Of a stretch of 64,000 bases of DNA, positions 35,003 to 43,352 are shown one piece after another. Below the pieces are notes generated by a model. The model saw nothing but the letters and a program-made list of their open reading frames with translations. It did no database searches and was not told the origin of the DNA. This DNA is from Bacillus_BA songklensis (GTDB lineage: Bacteria > Bacillota > Bacilli > Bacillales > Bacillaceae_H): the NCBI RefSeq assembly GCF_042649685.1, contig NZ_JBHRZT010000026.1, forward strand, positions 1 through 64,000, written 5' to 3'. How positions within the stretch are numbered: the stretch's first letter is position 1; every line of letters starts with the position of its first letter. A program made the position numbers and the translations under genes.

Positions 35003-35608
35003 TTATGAGCGTTCTCTCAGTTTTCTTCTTTTACGGCTAATCTTTTGATAAACAACGACAAGCAAAAATATGCCAAGGAATAACGCAATCCCATATGAAT
35101 AAATAAATTCAACAATTTCATCAATATACTGTCCGAAGAAGTAACCGCTCGCAAATAAAGCACTCGTCCATACGAACGTCGTACTATAGCCAAACAAAGC
35201 AAACGTTCGATACGGCATATGGCTTTGTCCAGCCAAAAATGGAACGAAATGACGCACCCCCGGCAGGAAGTAACTAAACACTAAAGCCATTGAACCATGT
35301 TTTTCGATTAAACGAGTTGATTGCCGTACATAACTTTCCACTTTTTTAAGTTTCTTTACCCGGCTGTATATGGTGTCATGGAAAAACCTCCCGAGCAAAT
35401 ACAGGGTCGTTAAACTGCAAATCACCCCTGCATAGGTAACGACAAAAGCTGGAATGGGTAATAAATAGCTTTTAAAGGCGACAAGTCCGCTTGACATCAC
35501 AATGACTTCATTGGGAACAGGCAAACCGAAAAAGCCAAGCCACAACACGAAAAATAACGCGATATACCCATAGTTATCTACAATTGCCAATAGTTCTGCG
35601 GTTTCCAA
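35003..35608 (-). CDS. DedA family membrane protein
   Basis: A 201-residue inner-membrane protein. Family signatures are FGLPVPNEVIVMSSG near residue 28 and FLPGVRHFVPFLAGQSHMPYRTF near 118, where the conserved arginine and prolines of the DedA re-entrant region lie. Members flip phospholipids or undecaprenyl phosphate and help maintain membrane potential. The exact lipid here is unknown. It is transcribed after ogt with a 39-nt gap. Confidence 0.85.
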   Translation of the reverse strand: METAELLAIVDNYGYIALFFVLWLGFFGLPVPNEVIVMSSGLVAFKSYLLPIPAFVVTYAGVICSLTTLYLLGRFFHDTIYSRVKKLKKVESYVRQSTRLIEKHGSMALVFSYFLPGVRHFVPFLAGQSHMPYRTFALFGYSTTFVWTSALFASGYFFGQYIDEIVEFIYSYGIALFLGIFLLVVVYQKISRKRRKLRERS

Positions 35609-35647
35609 ATATCTTTCTCCTTCTACCTTCTACGATGGTGCTAGCTC

Positions 35648-36166
35648 TTATCCAGGGATGAACATGCCATTTTGTGCATTTATCCCTTCTAGCTGTAAGA
35701 GCTCTTCTTTTATGCCTATTTTCTTTCCAGCATAGCCTGTTAATTGACCACTCTTCCCGATCACACGGTGGCACGGAACAATGATTGGAATCGGATTGGC
35801 ACGATTAGCCTGCCCGACTGCGCGAACAGCTTTCGGATTATCAATCGCTTTGGCTACATCTGCATATGACCATACTTCGCCGTACGGAATAGTTGACAGT
35901 ACGTTCCAAACTTGACGTTGAAACAGTGTTCCTTTCACGTCAAGCGGCACTTGAAAGCTTGTTCGTTCCTTCGCAAAATATTCCATAAGCTGCCGTTCCG
36001 CTTGAGCTGCTGGAGAACGGTCATCCCCACACTCTACCTCATAACAGGTTTGAAATTCAATAAATTCCTCTTCTGAAACCAAAATACGGGATAATCCTTT
36101 TTCACTTGAGACTAAATATAGCGTATGAAATATCGGTACGTGAACCTTTCGATAAAACGTGCTCAT
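35648..36166 (-). CDS. ogt: Methylated-DNA-[protein]-cysteine S-methyltransferase
   Basis: A 172-residue suicide DNA repair protein that takes methyl groups from O6-methylguanine. The acceptor cysteine is in IIVPCHRVIG near residue 141, preceded by the helix-turn-helix GEVWSYADVAKAI with the arginine finger in NPKAVRAVGQANRANP. Its ATG overlaps the stop of the PAS kinase gene by four bases, so the two are cotranscribed. Called ogt rather than ada because no Ada N-terminal domain is present. Confidence 0.9.
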   Translation of the reverse strand: MSTFYRKVHVPIFHTLYLVSSEKGLSRILVSEEEFIEFQTCYEVECGDDRSPAAQAERQLMEYFAKERTSFQVPLDVKGTLFQRQVWNVLSTIPYGEVWSYADVAKAIDNPKAVRAVGQANRANPIPIIVPCHRVIGKSGQLTGYAGKKIGIKEELLQLEGINAQNGMFIPG

Positions 36167-38346
36167 ATAACATCCTTTCCTTTTGAATATATGGGCAAAT
36201 AAATAGAAAAAGTCGTACCTTCTCCTATTTTACTATTTACGTCAATATATCCTTTATGTTCTTCAATAATTTTATAAGATACCATCAGTCCCAGGCCGGT
36301 CCCTTTTTCCTTTGTCGTATAAAACGGTTCGCCGAGGCGCTTGACCCGATCCTCCGGCATCCCTTCCCCTTCGTCTTGAATCGATACAGCAATGTATTGA
36401 TCACAATGCTTGACAGCAGAAACGAAAATATTTCCTCCCCTTGGCATAACCTCAATGGCATTTTTGATGATGTTAATAAACACTTGCTTGAGTTGATTCG
36501 TCTCACAATAGACAAACGGAAGCTCTTCTTTAAATGTCGAGAGGAACTGCACATTTGTCAAAGCGGCTTGTGCTCCGAGCAAATCGATCGTTTCCTTGAT
36601 AATTTGAACAACGTCTCGTTCCTCAAATTTGACGGCTTGCGGCTTTGCCAGCACTAAAAAATCCGTAATAATATTTTCAATTCTTTTTAACTCTGATGTG
36701 ATGACGTCAAAATATAAAGAATAGTCTTCTTTGATGCTTCCCTGCAAAAGTTGGACAAACCCTTTCAACGCAGTCATTGGATTGCGAATCTCGTGGGCGA
36801 TGCCCGCTGCCAGTTGCCCGACGACTTGCATGGTATCTGATTTACGAATTTGCTCTTGCATGGCTCTTTTTTCTGTTATATCACGAAACATTGTCATATA
36901 GAGACCCGGGATAATATCTTTTTTGGTAGAAAACTCAATAATCTTCGTTCTTCCATCCGCCATTAAATAGGTGAGCTCGCCGTCTCCTTCCCCCTCTGTT
37001 TCAATCATCACATGATGATGATGCAGCTCGTTGTAATGTTCTTTTGAGACAAAATATTGAAGGGAACACTTGCAAATCTCTTCTTTTGTCATTTCAACAA
37101 TCTTGCATGCCGCTGAGTTCACATCGATAATATTTCTCTTCCCATCCCACAATACAATGCCATCAAGGGAACCGTCAAAGATTTTGCGAAACTTTTGTTC
37201 ACTTTCCCTCAATTCTTGTTCCATTCGCTTGCGTTCACTAATGTTGCGATAAATGGTCAAATTGTAACCTTCAATAATTCCCCGCTTTGAGGTGAACTCC
37301 AGTTCTTTGATTTCACCATTCGGCATATAAAAAGGGTGTTCAGCGCGAATAACACCCCTTTCATAAAACTCATTCATGGCTCGAATGGTTTCTGGGTCAT
37401 CCATATCCATAAAATGTTCAAGATTATAGCCGATCAATTGAGGAAGAGGCAGTTCAAACGTACGGGCTGAGGCAGGATTAGCATCGATGATATTCCATTG
37501 ATCATCCCAAATGATAATGGCATCAATCGCATTCTCAAATATTTCTCTGAATTTTCTTTCACTTTTTGCCAATCTTTGTTTCATTTGGCGCTTTTCCGTG
37601 CTATCACGCATAATCGACATATAATATTCATTATAAATGTTTGATGTTGTCGTGAACTCAAAGTATTTTTCTTCTCCATTCGCTAACATAATGGGAATTT
37701 CTCCGGTTGCTTTACCTACTTGATAGAGATTTCTCCACAGTTTCATCAATTTATAACGGTAACTCGGTTTCACCAACTGTGTTAGAGACATTTGAATCAG
37801 TTGTTCTTTATCATAATTTAAAGAGCGGCATAAAGATTGATTAACATCGATAATATTGGCATTCTTATCAAAAATGATGATACCGTCAATGGCTTGATTA
37901 TACATATCTTGAAACATTTTTTGACTCACAAGCCGTTCATCTTCCAGCATTTTATGTTGTGTCATATCATGAAACGTACAAATAATCATGTTCGTTTCAT
38001 CTGTATATTGTTCTGATACAAATCTGACATATTTCTTCAATCCGCTATGGAGGGTAATATCCCCCTCATAATAAAAATGACTCTCGTTTGTCAACGACTC
38101 ATAGTATTGTTCAATCACTTGATACGAAAACATAATCAATACGTCTTTTATATGCAGTGACATCATCTCATTCTTTGTTTTTTCAAACAGACGACATGCT
38201 GCTTCATTTACCTTTATTACTTGAAATGATCGATCAAACACAATAATTGATTCCATTACACGATCAAAGATGATGTTTAATTGTTTTAGTTGCTGGTCCC
38301 TCGAATATTCTTCTCTTCCCTTGGCTCCTTCATGAATAACTGTCAT
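36163..38346 (-). CDS. Cytoplasmic sensor histidine kinase with four PAS domains
   Basis: A 727-residue orphan kinase with no membrane segment. Four PAS domains start near residues 25 (FDRVMESIIVFDRS), 145 (YNQAIDGIIIFDKN), 275 (FENAIDAIIIWDDQ) and 395 (FDGSLDGIVLWDGK); the last three are closely alike, suggesting internal duplication. HisKA follows with His518 in AHEIRNPMTALKGF, then HATPase_c with NIIKNAIEVM, DEGEGMP and GTGLGLMV. The architecture resembles KinA-type phosphorelay kinases. The ATG at 38346 lies rather far (about 14 nt) from AAAGGGG; a GTG at 38418 is the alternative. ogt is coupled downstream. Confidence 0.82.
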   Translation of the reverse strand: MTVIHEGAKGREEYSRDQQLKQLNIIFDRVMESIIVFDRSFQVIKVNEAACRLFEKTKNEMMSLHIKDVLIMFSYQVIEQYYESLTNESHFYYEGDITLHSGLKKYVRFVSEQYTDETNMIICTFHDMTQHKMLEDERLVSQKMFQDMYNQAIDGIIIFDKNANIIDVNQSLCRSLNYDKEQLIQMSLTQLVKPSYRYKLMKLWRNLYQVGKATGEIPIMLANGEEKYFEFTTTSNIYNEYYMSIMRDSTEKRQMKQRLAKSERKFREIFENAIDAIIIWDDQWNIIDANPASARTFELPLPQLIGYNLEHFMDMDDPETIRAMNEFYERGVIRAEHPFYMPNGEIKELEFTSKRGIIEGYNLTIYRNISERKRMEQELRESEQKFRKIFDGSLDGIVLWDGKRNIIDVNSAACKIVEMTKEEICKCSLQYFVSKEHYNELHHHHVMIETEGEGDGELTYLMADGRTKIIEFSTKKDIIPGLYMTMFRDITEKRAMQEQIRKSDTMQVVGQLAAGIAHEIRNPMTALKGFVQLLQGSIKEDYSLYFDVITSELKRIENIITDFLVLAKPQAVKFEERDVVQIIKETIDLLGAQAALTNVQFLSTFKEELPFVYCETNQLKQVFINIIKNAIEVMPRGGNIFVSAVKHCDQYIAVSIQDEGEGMPEDRVKRLGEPFYTTKEKGTGLGLMVSYKIIEEHKGYIDVNSKIGEGTTFSIYLPIYSKGKDVI

Positions 38347-38436
38347 GATGAGACTACGACCCCTTTCCTTCTCAACCCTTTCTCCGAGTGTATGTATTCT
38401 ACACCTTTCCGTTTTCACCTGCTATCATTTGTCGAT

Positions 38437-38604
38437 TATATACATCCACATTGAAAATTCGACATGGCCAAAAATAGCCATGTCATATTTTCAACGCATA
38501 AGAGGTTGACAAGCTCCCTTTCGGGTTCTTGACAACCTCTCATACGAGAACCTTTTTTTGCGTATTCAAGGTGTAAAAACAGAAAGCCTTTAACATGATA
38601 AAAA
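38437..38604 (-). repeat. Family B repeat, inverted copy
   Basis: Read on the minus strand it gives CTTTCTGTTTTTACACCTTG, GGTTCTCGTATGAGAGGTTG, hairpin AGAGGTTGTCAAGAA/TTGACAACCTC, hairpin around GACATGGC...GCCATGTC and the end AATGTGGATGTATATA. It stands just upstream of the PAS kinase gene. Confidence 0.75.
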
Positions 38605-38689
38605 AACCGTTTTCGTCATGGACAGCAGGGTATACTTTGAAAGCAGCTAAAGGAGAACCACAATTTTAAGAGTGGCCCACAGTAATTAA

Positions 38690-38735
38690 AAAACCCTTCC
38701 ACGCTAGCTTTTGAACGTGAAAGGGTTTTTTTAAT
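38690..38735 (+). terminator. Hairpin with T-run between two family B copies
   Basis: AACCCTTCCACG pairs with CGTGAAAGGGTT around CTAGCTTTTGAA-type loop sequence, with TTTTTTTAAT after it. No gene ends here on the plus strand; it may belong to the repeat cluster. Confidence 0.5.
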
Positions 38736-38743
38736 CATATATT

Positions 38744-38952
38744 ATATATAAATCCCATTTAATTCTTTAACCTCTACTATTGGATTCTCTTCCATTCGCG
38801 CCTTTCTGTTCTCTCATCTTGAATGAGCTAACAAAGGTTCTCGTATAAGGCTTCGGCAAGGGCCCGTAAGGGAAATGGACGAAGCCTTATGCGTAAATCA
38901 TGTAGCATGGACCGCTTTTGTCCATGTTACATGATTTATGTGGATTTATATA
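38744..38952 (+). repeat. MITE-like repeat family B, full copy
   Basis: Left end ATATATAAATCC, right end GGATTTATATA. The order of the internal parts is as in 21096-21303: CTTTCTGTTCTC...CTTGAATGAGCT, GGTTCTCGTATAAG, hairpin AAGGCTTCG/CGAAGCCTT, hairpin with GTAGCATGGACC/GTCCATGTTAC. It ends two bases before the lutC stop codon. Confidence 0.85.
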
Positions 38953-38953
38953 T

Positions 38954-39676
38954 TTATTTGTCGTCTACAACGATATAGGTGGCTTTTACAGGACCATGTA
39001 CACCTACGACTAGATTCATTTCAATATCAGCCGAGTTACTCGGGCCTGTAATAAAGTTAATGCATGAAGCGATGTCTTCACCTGCTTCGACAATCTCATG
39101 AATGCGTTGTGCAGCTTGCGTAATACGCGGGACGATCGAGCTTTTCGGAATGATGGCAACATAAGTGGTCGGAAGTAAGCTTACCGAACGGCCTTTTCCG
39201 TTCCCACTGAATAATACAACTGTACCGGATTCCGCCAACGTCATATCACTGAATGTAATTCCTACATTGGCCCGCTCTGCCTTTCGGATATTTTCCTTCC
39301 CAAGTTCCGGATTCCATATGTGAACATCGACATTCTCATTTTTCCATTGCTCATTTAATAAATGAGACAAACCGTATTCTTCAAAACGCGGGTCCTTCCA
39401 GGTAACAACTGGGCCCCCGCCATAGTTGGCAACGACTTGGTGAAGGGTCTCAACCAATTCAACAGACGATGTTTCCACATAATCTGTATGAATGCGCACG
39501 CAGTAATCTTTTAATTGCTGAGACAATTGATCCTGCGTCCATCCCCGATAAACCTCATGCTGCGGCTGATGTTTCCAATTTGGACGCGTAACCCCTTCCG
39601 TACGACGATCTCTGCCAAGCTGCTTGGCAATATGGTTTAAAAATTTATCGCGATTTTGAATAGTACCTACTGCCAT
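38954..39676 (-). CDS. lutC: Lactate utilization protein C
   Basis: A 240-residue LUD-domain subunit of the LutABC complex, which oxidises L-lactate to pyruvate. The family block ITFSDMTLAESGTVVLFSG near residue 135 and the end TYIVVDD are visible. It is the last gene of lutABC, two bases after the lutB stop, and its own stop is next to a family B repeat. Confidence 0.93.
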   Translation of the reverse strand: MAVGTIQNRDKFLNHIAKQLGRDRRTEGVTRPNWKHQPQHEVYRGWTQDQLSQQLKDYCVRIHTDYVETSSVELVETLHQVVANYGGGPVVTWKDPRFEEYGLSHLLNEQWKNENVDVHIWNPELGKENIRKAERANVGITFSDMTLAESGTVVLFSGNGKGRSVSLLPTTYVAIIPKSSIVPRITQAAQRIHEIVEAGEDIASCINFITGPSNSADIEMNLVVGVHGPVKATYIVVDDK

Positions 39677-39678
39677 GT

Positions 39679-41103
39679 TTAGTTCTCTCCTTTTTGATGA
39701 TCTTTAAACCACGAACGGAAGGTTTCCTTGTTTGGAGCCGGGAATTCGCGAATTTCGGTCCATGCCTTTAACGGACCGGGACCTTTTGAGATTTTATCAC
39801 CGTTCGTGAATGGATTCATTGCCGTCGGAGCAATCTTTGCACCAAGTTTGTACAATGAAGATGAAGCAGCTCCTAAACCGAATGCCTTCATCGCCAGTTT
39901 TTCGGAAATCGGTGCACGCCCCTCACGCTCCACGATGACTTGACGGTGCTTATGCAGCAATTCATGCAACGGAATTTTAACCGGACAAGCTTCTGTACAT
40001 GCCGCACATAAAGTCGATGCATATGGGAGTTCTTTATAATCGTCATAACCGCCCAATAACGGCGATAACACCGCCCCGATCGGCCCAGGATAAATAGAAC
40101 CGTACGAATGGCCGCCTACATGGCGATAAACCGGACAGACGTTGATACACGCCGCACAGCGAATGCATTGCAAAACGGATTGGAACTCAGTTCCTAAGAT
40201 TTTGGAACGCCCATTGTCTACAATCACAAGGTGGAATTCTTCCGGACCGTCTATATCCCCAGGCTGTTTGGGACCTGTCAATGTCGTAATATAGCTTGTT
40301 AAACGCTGTCCAACCGCACTGCGTGTCAATAAGCTGACAAGTACCTCGAACTCCTCGTAAGTCGGAACAATCCGCTCCATCCCCATCACTGTGATTTGCG
40401 TTTTCGGCAATGTCGTAGCTAAACGCGCATTTCCTTCGTTTGTCACAAGTGAGATAGATCCTGATTCAGCAATCCCAAAGTTACAGCCTGTAATGCCAAC
40501 ATCGGCCGATAAAAAGTCCGGACGAAGAGTAACACGGGCATGTTGGGCCAGTTCCTCCGGCTTTTCGGTTTTTTGGTAAGCAAGTTTTTCTGTAAACACA
40601 TCGCGAATTTGCTCTTTATTTTTATGAAGGGCAGGCGCAACAATATGTGAAGGAGGATCATGATCGTCTATTTGTAAAATATACTCGCCCAGGTCCGTCT
40701 CGATTACTTGACAGCCTAATGCTTCAAGTGCCGCATTCATATCGATTTCTTCTGTCACCATTGATTTTGATTTAACGATTTTTTTCGCATTTTTCTTTTG
40801 GATGACATTTGCAATGTATTCATTTGCCTCTTCAGCCGTTTGGGCAAAAAATACATGGCCGCCCCGCTTCACCACATTTTCGCTTAATTGCTGCAAGTAG
40901 TAATCTAAATTTTCCAATGTATGCCGGCGAATCTCTTCTCCAAGCGCACGCCACTCTTCCCAGTTCCCAAGCTCTTCGGCTGCATCTAGACGACGAGCCT
41001 GAAGGCGTTCCTGCGCACCGGCAACCGCCATCCGCATAAAATCATTGTTAATCCCTTTATCAACACGTTTTTTAAAGTCGTCTGCGCCAATTTTCATTGC
41101 CAT
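39679..41103 (-). CDS. lutB: Lactate utilization iron-sulfur protein B
   Basis: A 474-residue subunit with an N-terminal LUD domain and two 4Fe-4S clusters: CIRCAACINVCPVYR near residue 300 and CAACTEACPVKIP near 350. It passes electrons from lactate oxidation. The GHSYGSIYPGPIGAVLSPLL run between the clusters is characteristic. The MAMKIG start at 41103 matches the family; the longer reading from 41118 lacks support. Confidence 0.94.
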   Translation of the reverse strand: MAMKIGADDFKKRVDKGINNDFMRMAVAGAQERLQARRLDAAEELGNWEEWRALGEEIRRHTLENLDYYLQQLSENVVKRGGHVFFAQTAEEANEYIANVIQKKNAKKIVKSKSMVTEEIDMNAALEALGCQVIETDLGEYILQIDDHDPPSHIVAPALHKNKEQIRDVFTEKLAYQKTEKPEELAQHARVTLRPDFLSADVGITGCNFGIAESGSISLVTNEGNARLATTLPKTQITVMGMERIVPTYEEFEVLVSLLTRSAVGQRLTSYITTLTGPKQPGDIDGPEEFHLVIVDNGRSKILGTEFQSVLQCIRCAACINVCPVYRHVGGHSYGSIYPGPIGAVLSPLLGGYDDYKELPYASTLCAACTEACPVKIPLHELLHKHRQVIVEREGRAPISEKLAMKAFGLGAASSSLYKLGAKIAPTAMNPFTNGDKISKGPGPLKAWTEIREFPAPNKETFRSWFKDHQKGEN

Positions 41104-41152
41104 CTTTCTCAACCCCAATCTTTGTATATCCGTATAAGCAACTAAACGATTA

Positions 41153-41869
41153 TTATTTACTATTCAATACTTCAGCGATATGCATGACTCTAACCGGCTT
41201 TCCCTTACGCTCCATACGTCCGCCGATGTTCATCAAGCACCCGCAATCGGCACCGATCAAATAATCCGCCCCTGTCCCGACCGCGCATTCTACTTTTTCA
41301 TCCACCATCTGTTCGGAAATTTGGCCCATTTTAACAGAGAATGTACCACCAAAACCACAGCAGTTATTGGCATTTGGCAGCATCTCAAAATCTAATCCTT
41401 CTACATTCTTTAATAGTTTGAAAGGAGCATCTTTTACGCCAAGTAGACGCGTCATATGACAAGATGTATGATATGTTGCTTTCCCCTCTAACTTTGCACC
41501 CACATTTTCCACTTTTAATACATCGACAATGAATTGCGTTAATTCGTATGTTTTGTCAGCAAGCGCTTGCGCTTTAGGTTCCCACACAGGATCTCCTTTG
41601 AAGATATGAGGATACTCCTTGAACATCGTTCCGCAAGAACCGGATGGTGTGACTACATATTCGGAATGTTCGAACGTTTTGATCATATTTTTCATGGCTT
41701 CTTTCGATTCTTTTACATAGCCGCTGTTGTAAGCGGGCTGTCCGCAGCACACTTGCGTTTCCGGAAAATCAATGTCACAGCCAAGACGCTCTAGTAATTC
41801 TACAGTTGCTTTCCCTACACCGGATTGAAACATATCAACTAAACAAGTAACGAATAATGAAACCTTCAT
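41153..41869 (-). CDS. lutA: Lactate utilization protein A
   Basis: A 238-residue protein with two CCG domains that bind a cubane cluster or reduce quinone: TQVCCGQPAYNSG near residue 38 and NNCCGFGGTFSVK near 165, plus the CHMTRLLG helix. It resembles the C-terminal half of glycolate oxidase GlcF. First gene of lutABC. Start at 41869 follows GAGGGAAAAGAG. A LutR-type operator and promoter lie 70-117 nt upstream. Confidence 0.93.
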   Translation of the reverse strand: MKVSLFVTCLVDMFQSGVGKATVELLERLGCDIDFPETQVCCGQPAYNSGYVKESKEAMKNMIKTFEHSEYVVTPSGSCGTMFKEYPHIFKGDPVWEPKAQALADKTYELTQFIVDVLKVENVGAKLEGKATYHTSCHMTRLLGVKDAPFKLLKNVEGLDFEMLPNANNCCGFGGTFSVKMGQISEQMVDEKVECAVGTGADYLIGADCGCLMNIGGRMERKGKPVRVMHIAEVLNSK

Positions 41870-41938
41870 CTCTTTTCCCTCCATACACAGACAAGCCTAT
41901 TCAATATACTATTCACGCACAGGATAACCTATCAACAG

Positions 41939-41951
41939 GTCATCTGATGAC
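41939..41951. promoter_or_regulatory. LutR box in the lutABC promoter
   Basis: GTCATCTGATGAC is a perfect palindrome around a central T and contains TCATC-N-GATGA. It lies just downstream of the -10 box, about where transcription would start. Confidence 0.75.
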
Positions 41952-41958
41952 TTGATTA

Positions 41959-41986
41959 ATTATACTCCTATTAACAAATTTTTCAA
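41959..41986 (-). promoter_or_regulatory. Sigma-A-like promoter of lutABC
   Basis: On the minus strand TTGAAA (41986-41981), 16-nt spacer, TATAAT (41964-41959). Confidence 0.6.
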
Positions 41987-41999
41987 AGCTTTATATAAA

Positions 42000-42270
42000 T
42001 TCAAATAATAAAAAACTATCAAAAACAAACTCAAGCCAATAATAACAGTCCCACATTGTAGAATGATTTTCTGTTAAGCAATTGTCATGCTGTTGAAGAT
42101 TTGATAACATCATTATATTGTGAAACGCTTTCATTATTCAAGGATTTTTTGTCAAAAAGTCTTCACAATTCATAGGCCGTTTATTGTAAGTTTTATGAAT
42201 ATGTCTTCATTCTTTTTCTTCAGTACTACTTTATTAATTATTATGTAAATATTCATTTCGATTTTAATTT
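42000..42270. other. Non-coding stretch between lutA and nadE
   Basis: AT-rich sequence upstream of the lut promoter. I see no gene or clear element before the paired terminators at 42276-42356. Confidence 0.5.
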
Positions 42271-42275
42271 CAATA

Positions 42276-42312
42276 AAAAAGCCTGGTGAGTGCAATGTTC
42301 TCACCGGGCTTT
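42276..42312. terminator. Terminator hairpin between nadE and lutA
   Basis: AAAGCCTGGTGAG and CTCACCGGGCTTT pair with one mismatch. A-runs before and T-runs after make it active on both strands. Confidence 0.65.
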
Positions 42313-42356
42313 CTGGAAATAAGCCTTTCCTGAAAAGGGAAAGGCTTATTTCCAGA
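42312..42356 (-). terminator. Hairpin overlapping the nadE stop
   Basis: CTGGAAATAAGCCTTTCC and GGAAAGGCTTATTTCCAG are perfect 18-bp arms. The right arm encodes the last residues and stop of nadE. Confidence 0.75.
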
Positions 42357-43176
42357 AGTCATCAAAAACCGTAATTGGAAGGTGACGCTTATGCTCAGAT
42401 TTCAAATAATGTGATTCAATCTTCTTGCGTGATTCCTCATTCACTTCCTTTCCTTCCAAATAATCGTCGATTTCATCGTATGTCACACCTAGTGCTGTCT
42501 CATCCGGCAGCTGCGGGCGGTTTTCTTCAAGATCAGCTGTTGGTGTTTTTGTATATAAATGTTCAGGACACCCTAATTCTTTTAATAACATCTTACCTTG
42601 ACGCTTATTTAAACGAAAAATTGGCACTAAATCTACACCGCCGTCACCATATTTCGTAAAAAACCCGGTAACCGCTTCAGCTGCATGATCCGTTCCCAAT
42701 ACAACCCCGTTATACATTGCGGCAATGCTGTATTGAGCCACCATGCGCTCACGGGCTTTTACATTTCCTTTTGCAAAGTCGGTCAATTTCCCGCCTGTTG
42801 CTTCTTCTACAGCAGCTACACTTTTATCGACCGCTTCTTTAATGTTGACCCTTAAACTTTTACTCGGTTGAATAAAATCAAGGGCGTCCTGACAATCGTC
42901 TTCATCTGCTTGTACTCCGTATGGAAGGCGAACAGCGATAAATTGATATTTTTCCTCTCCTGCTTCTTCGTTTAACTCGCCCACCGCTATTTGTGCGAGT
43001 TTTCCTGTTAAAGTTGAATCCTGGCCTCCTGAAATACCGAGAACCATTGATTGTAAAAACGGGTGCTTTTTCAAATATGCTTTTAAAAAGTCCACACTGC
43101 GGCGAATTTCTTCCTTTGGATCAATGTCCGGTTTTACTTTCAATTCTTCTATAATTTGGCGTTGTAAATCTCCCAT
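42346..43176 (-). CDS. nadE: Ammonia-dependent NAD synthetase
   Basis: A 276-residue adenine-nucleotide alpha hydrolase enzyme that amidates deamido-NAD to NAD with ATP and ammonia. The P-loop is LGISGGQDSTLTGKLAQ near residue 43, with GTDHAAEAVTGFFTKYGDGG near 160. No glutaminase domain is attached, so it uses free ammonia. Start at 43176 follows GGGAG. It follows pncB by 176 nt in the same direction, giving the last step of nicotinate salvage. Confidence 0.95.
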   Translation of the reverse strand: MGDLQRQIIEELKVKPDIDPKEEIRRSVDFLKAYLKKHPFLQSMVLGISGGQDSTLTGKLAQIAVGELNEEAGEEKYQFIAVRLPYGVQADEDDCQDALDFIQPSKSLRVNIKEAVDKSVAAVEEATGGKLTDFAKGNVKARERMVAQYSIAAMYNGVVLGTDHAAEAVTGFFTKYGDGGVDLVPIFRLNKRQGKMLLKELGCPEHLYTKTPTADLEENRPQLPDETALGVTYDEIDDYLEGKEVNEESRKKIESHYLKSEHKRHLPITVFDDFWK

Positions 43177-43352
43177 CGTTTTTGCTCCCTTCAAAAGCTG
43201 ACATTTTTAACAAAGTATTTCAACTTATTATCACCAGAAATTAACATGGTTTGTAACTAAATATTACACGAAAAGTGATATTTTTGGCAAAAGCTTCGTT
43301 TTCGTTTGATATTATTTTATTTACACAACGCGGACAAGTGTAAACATGTTCT

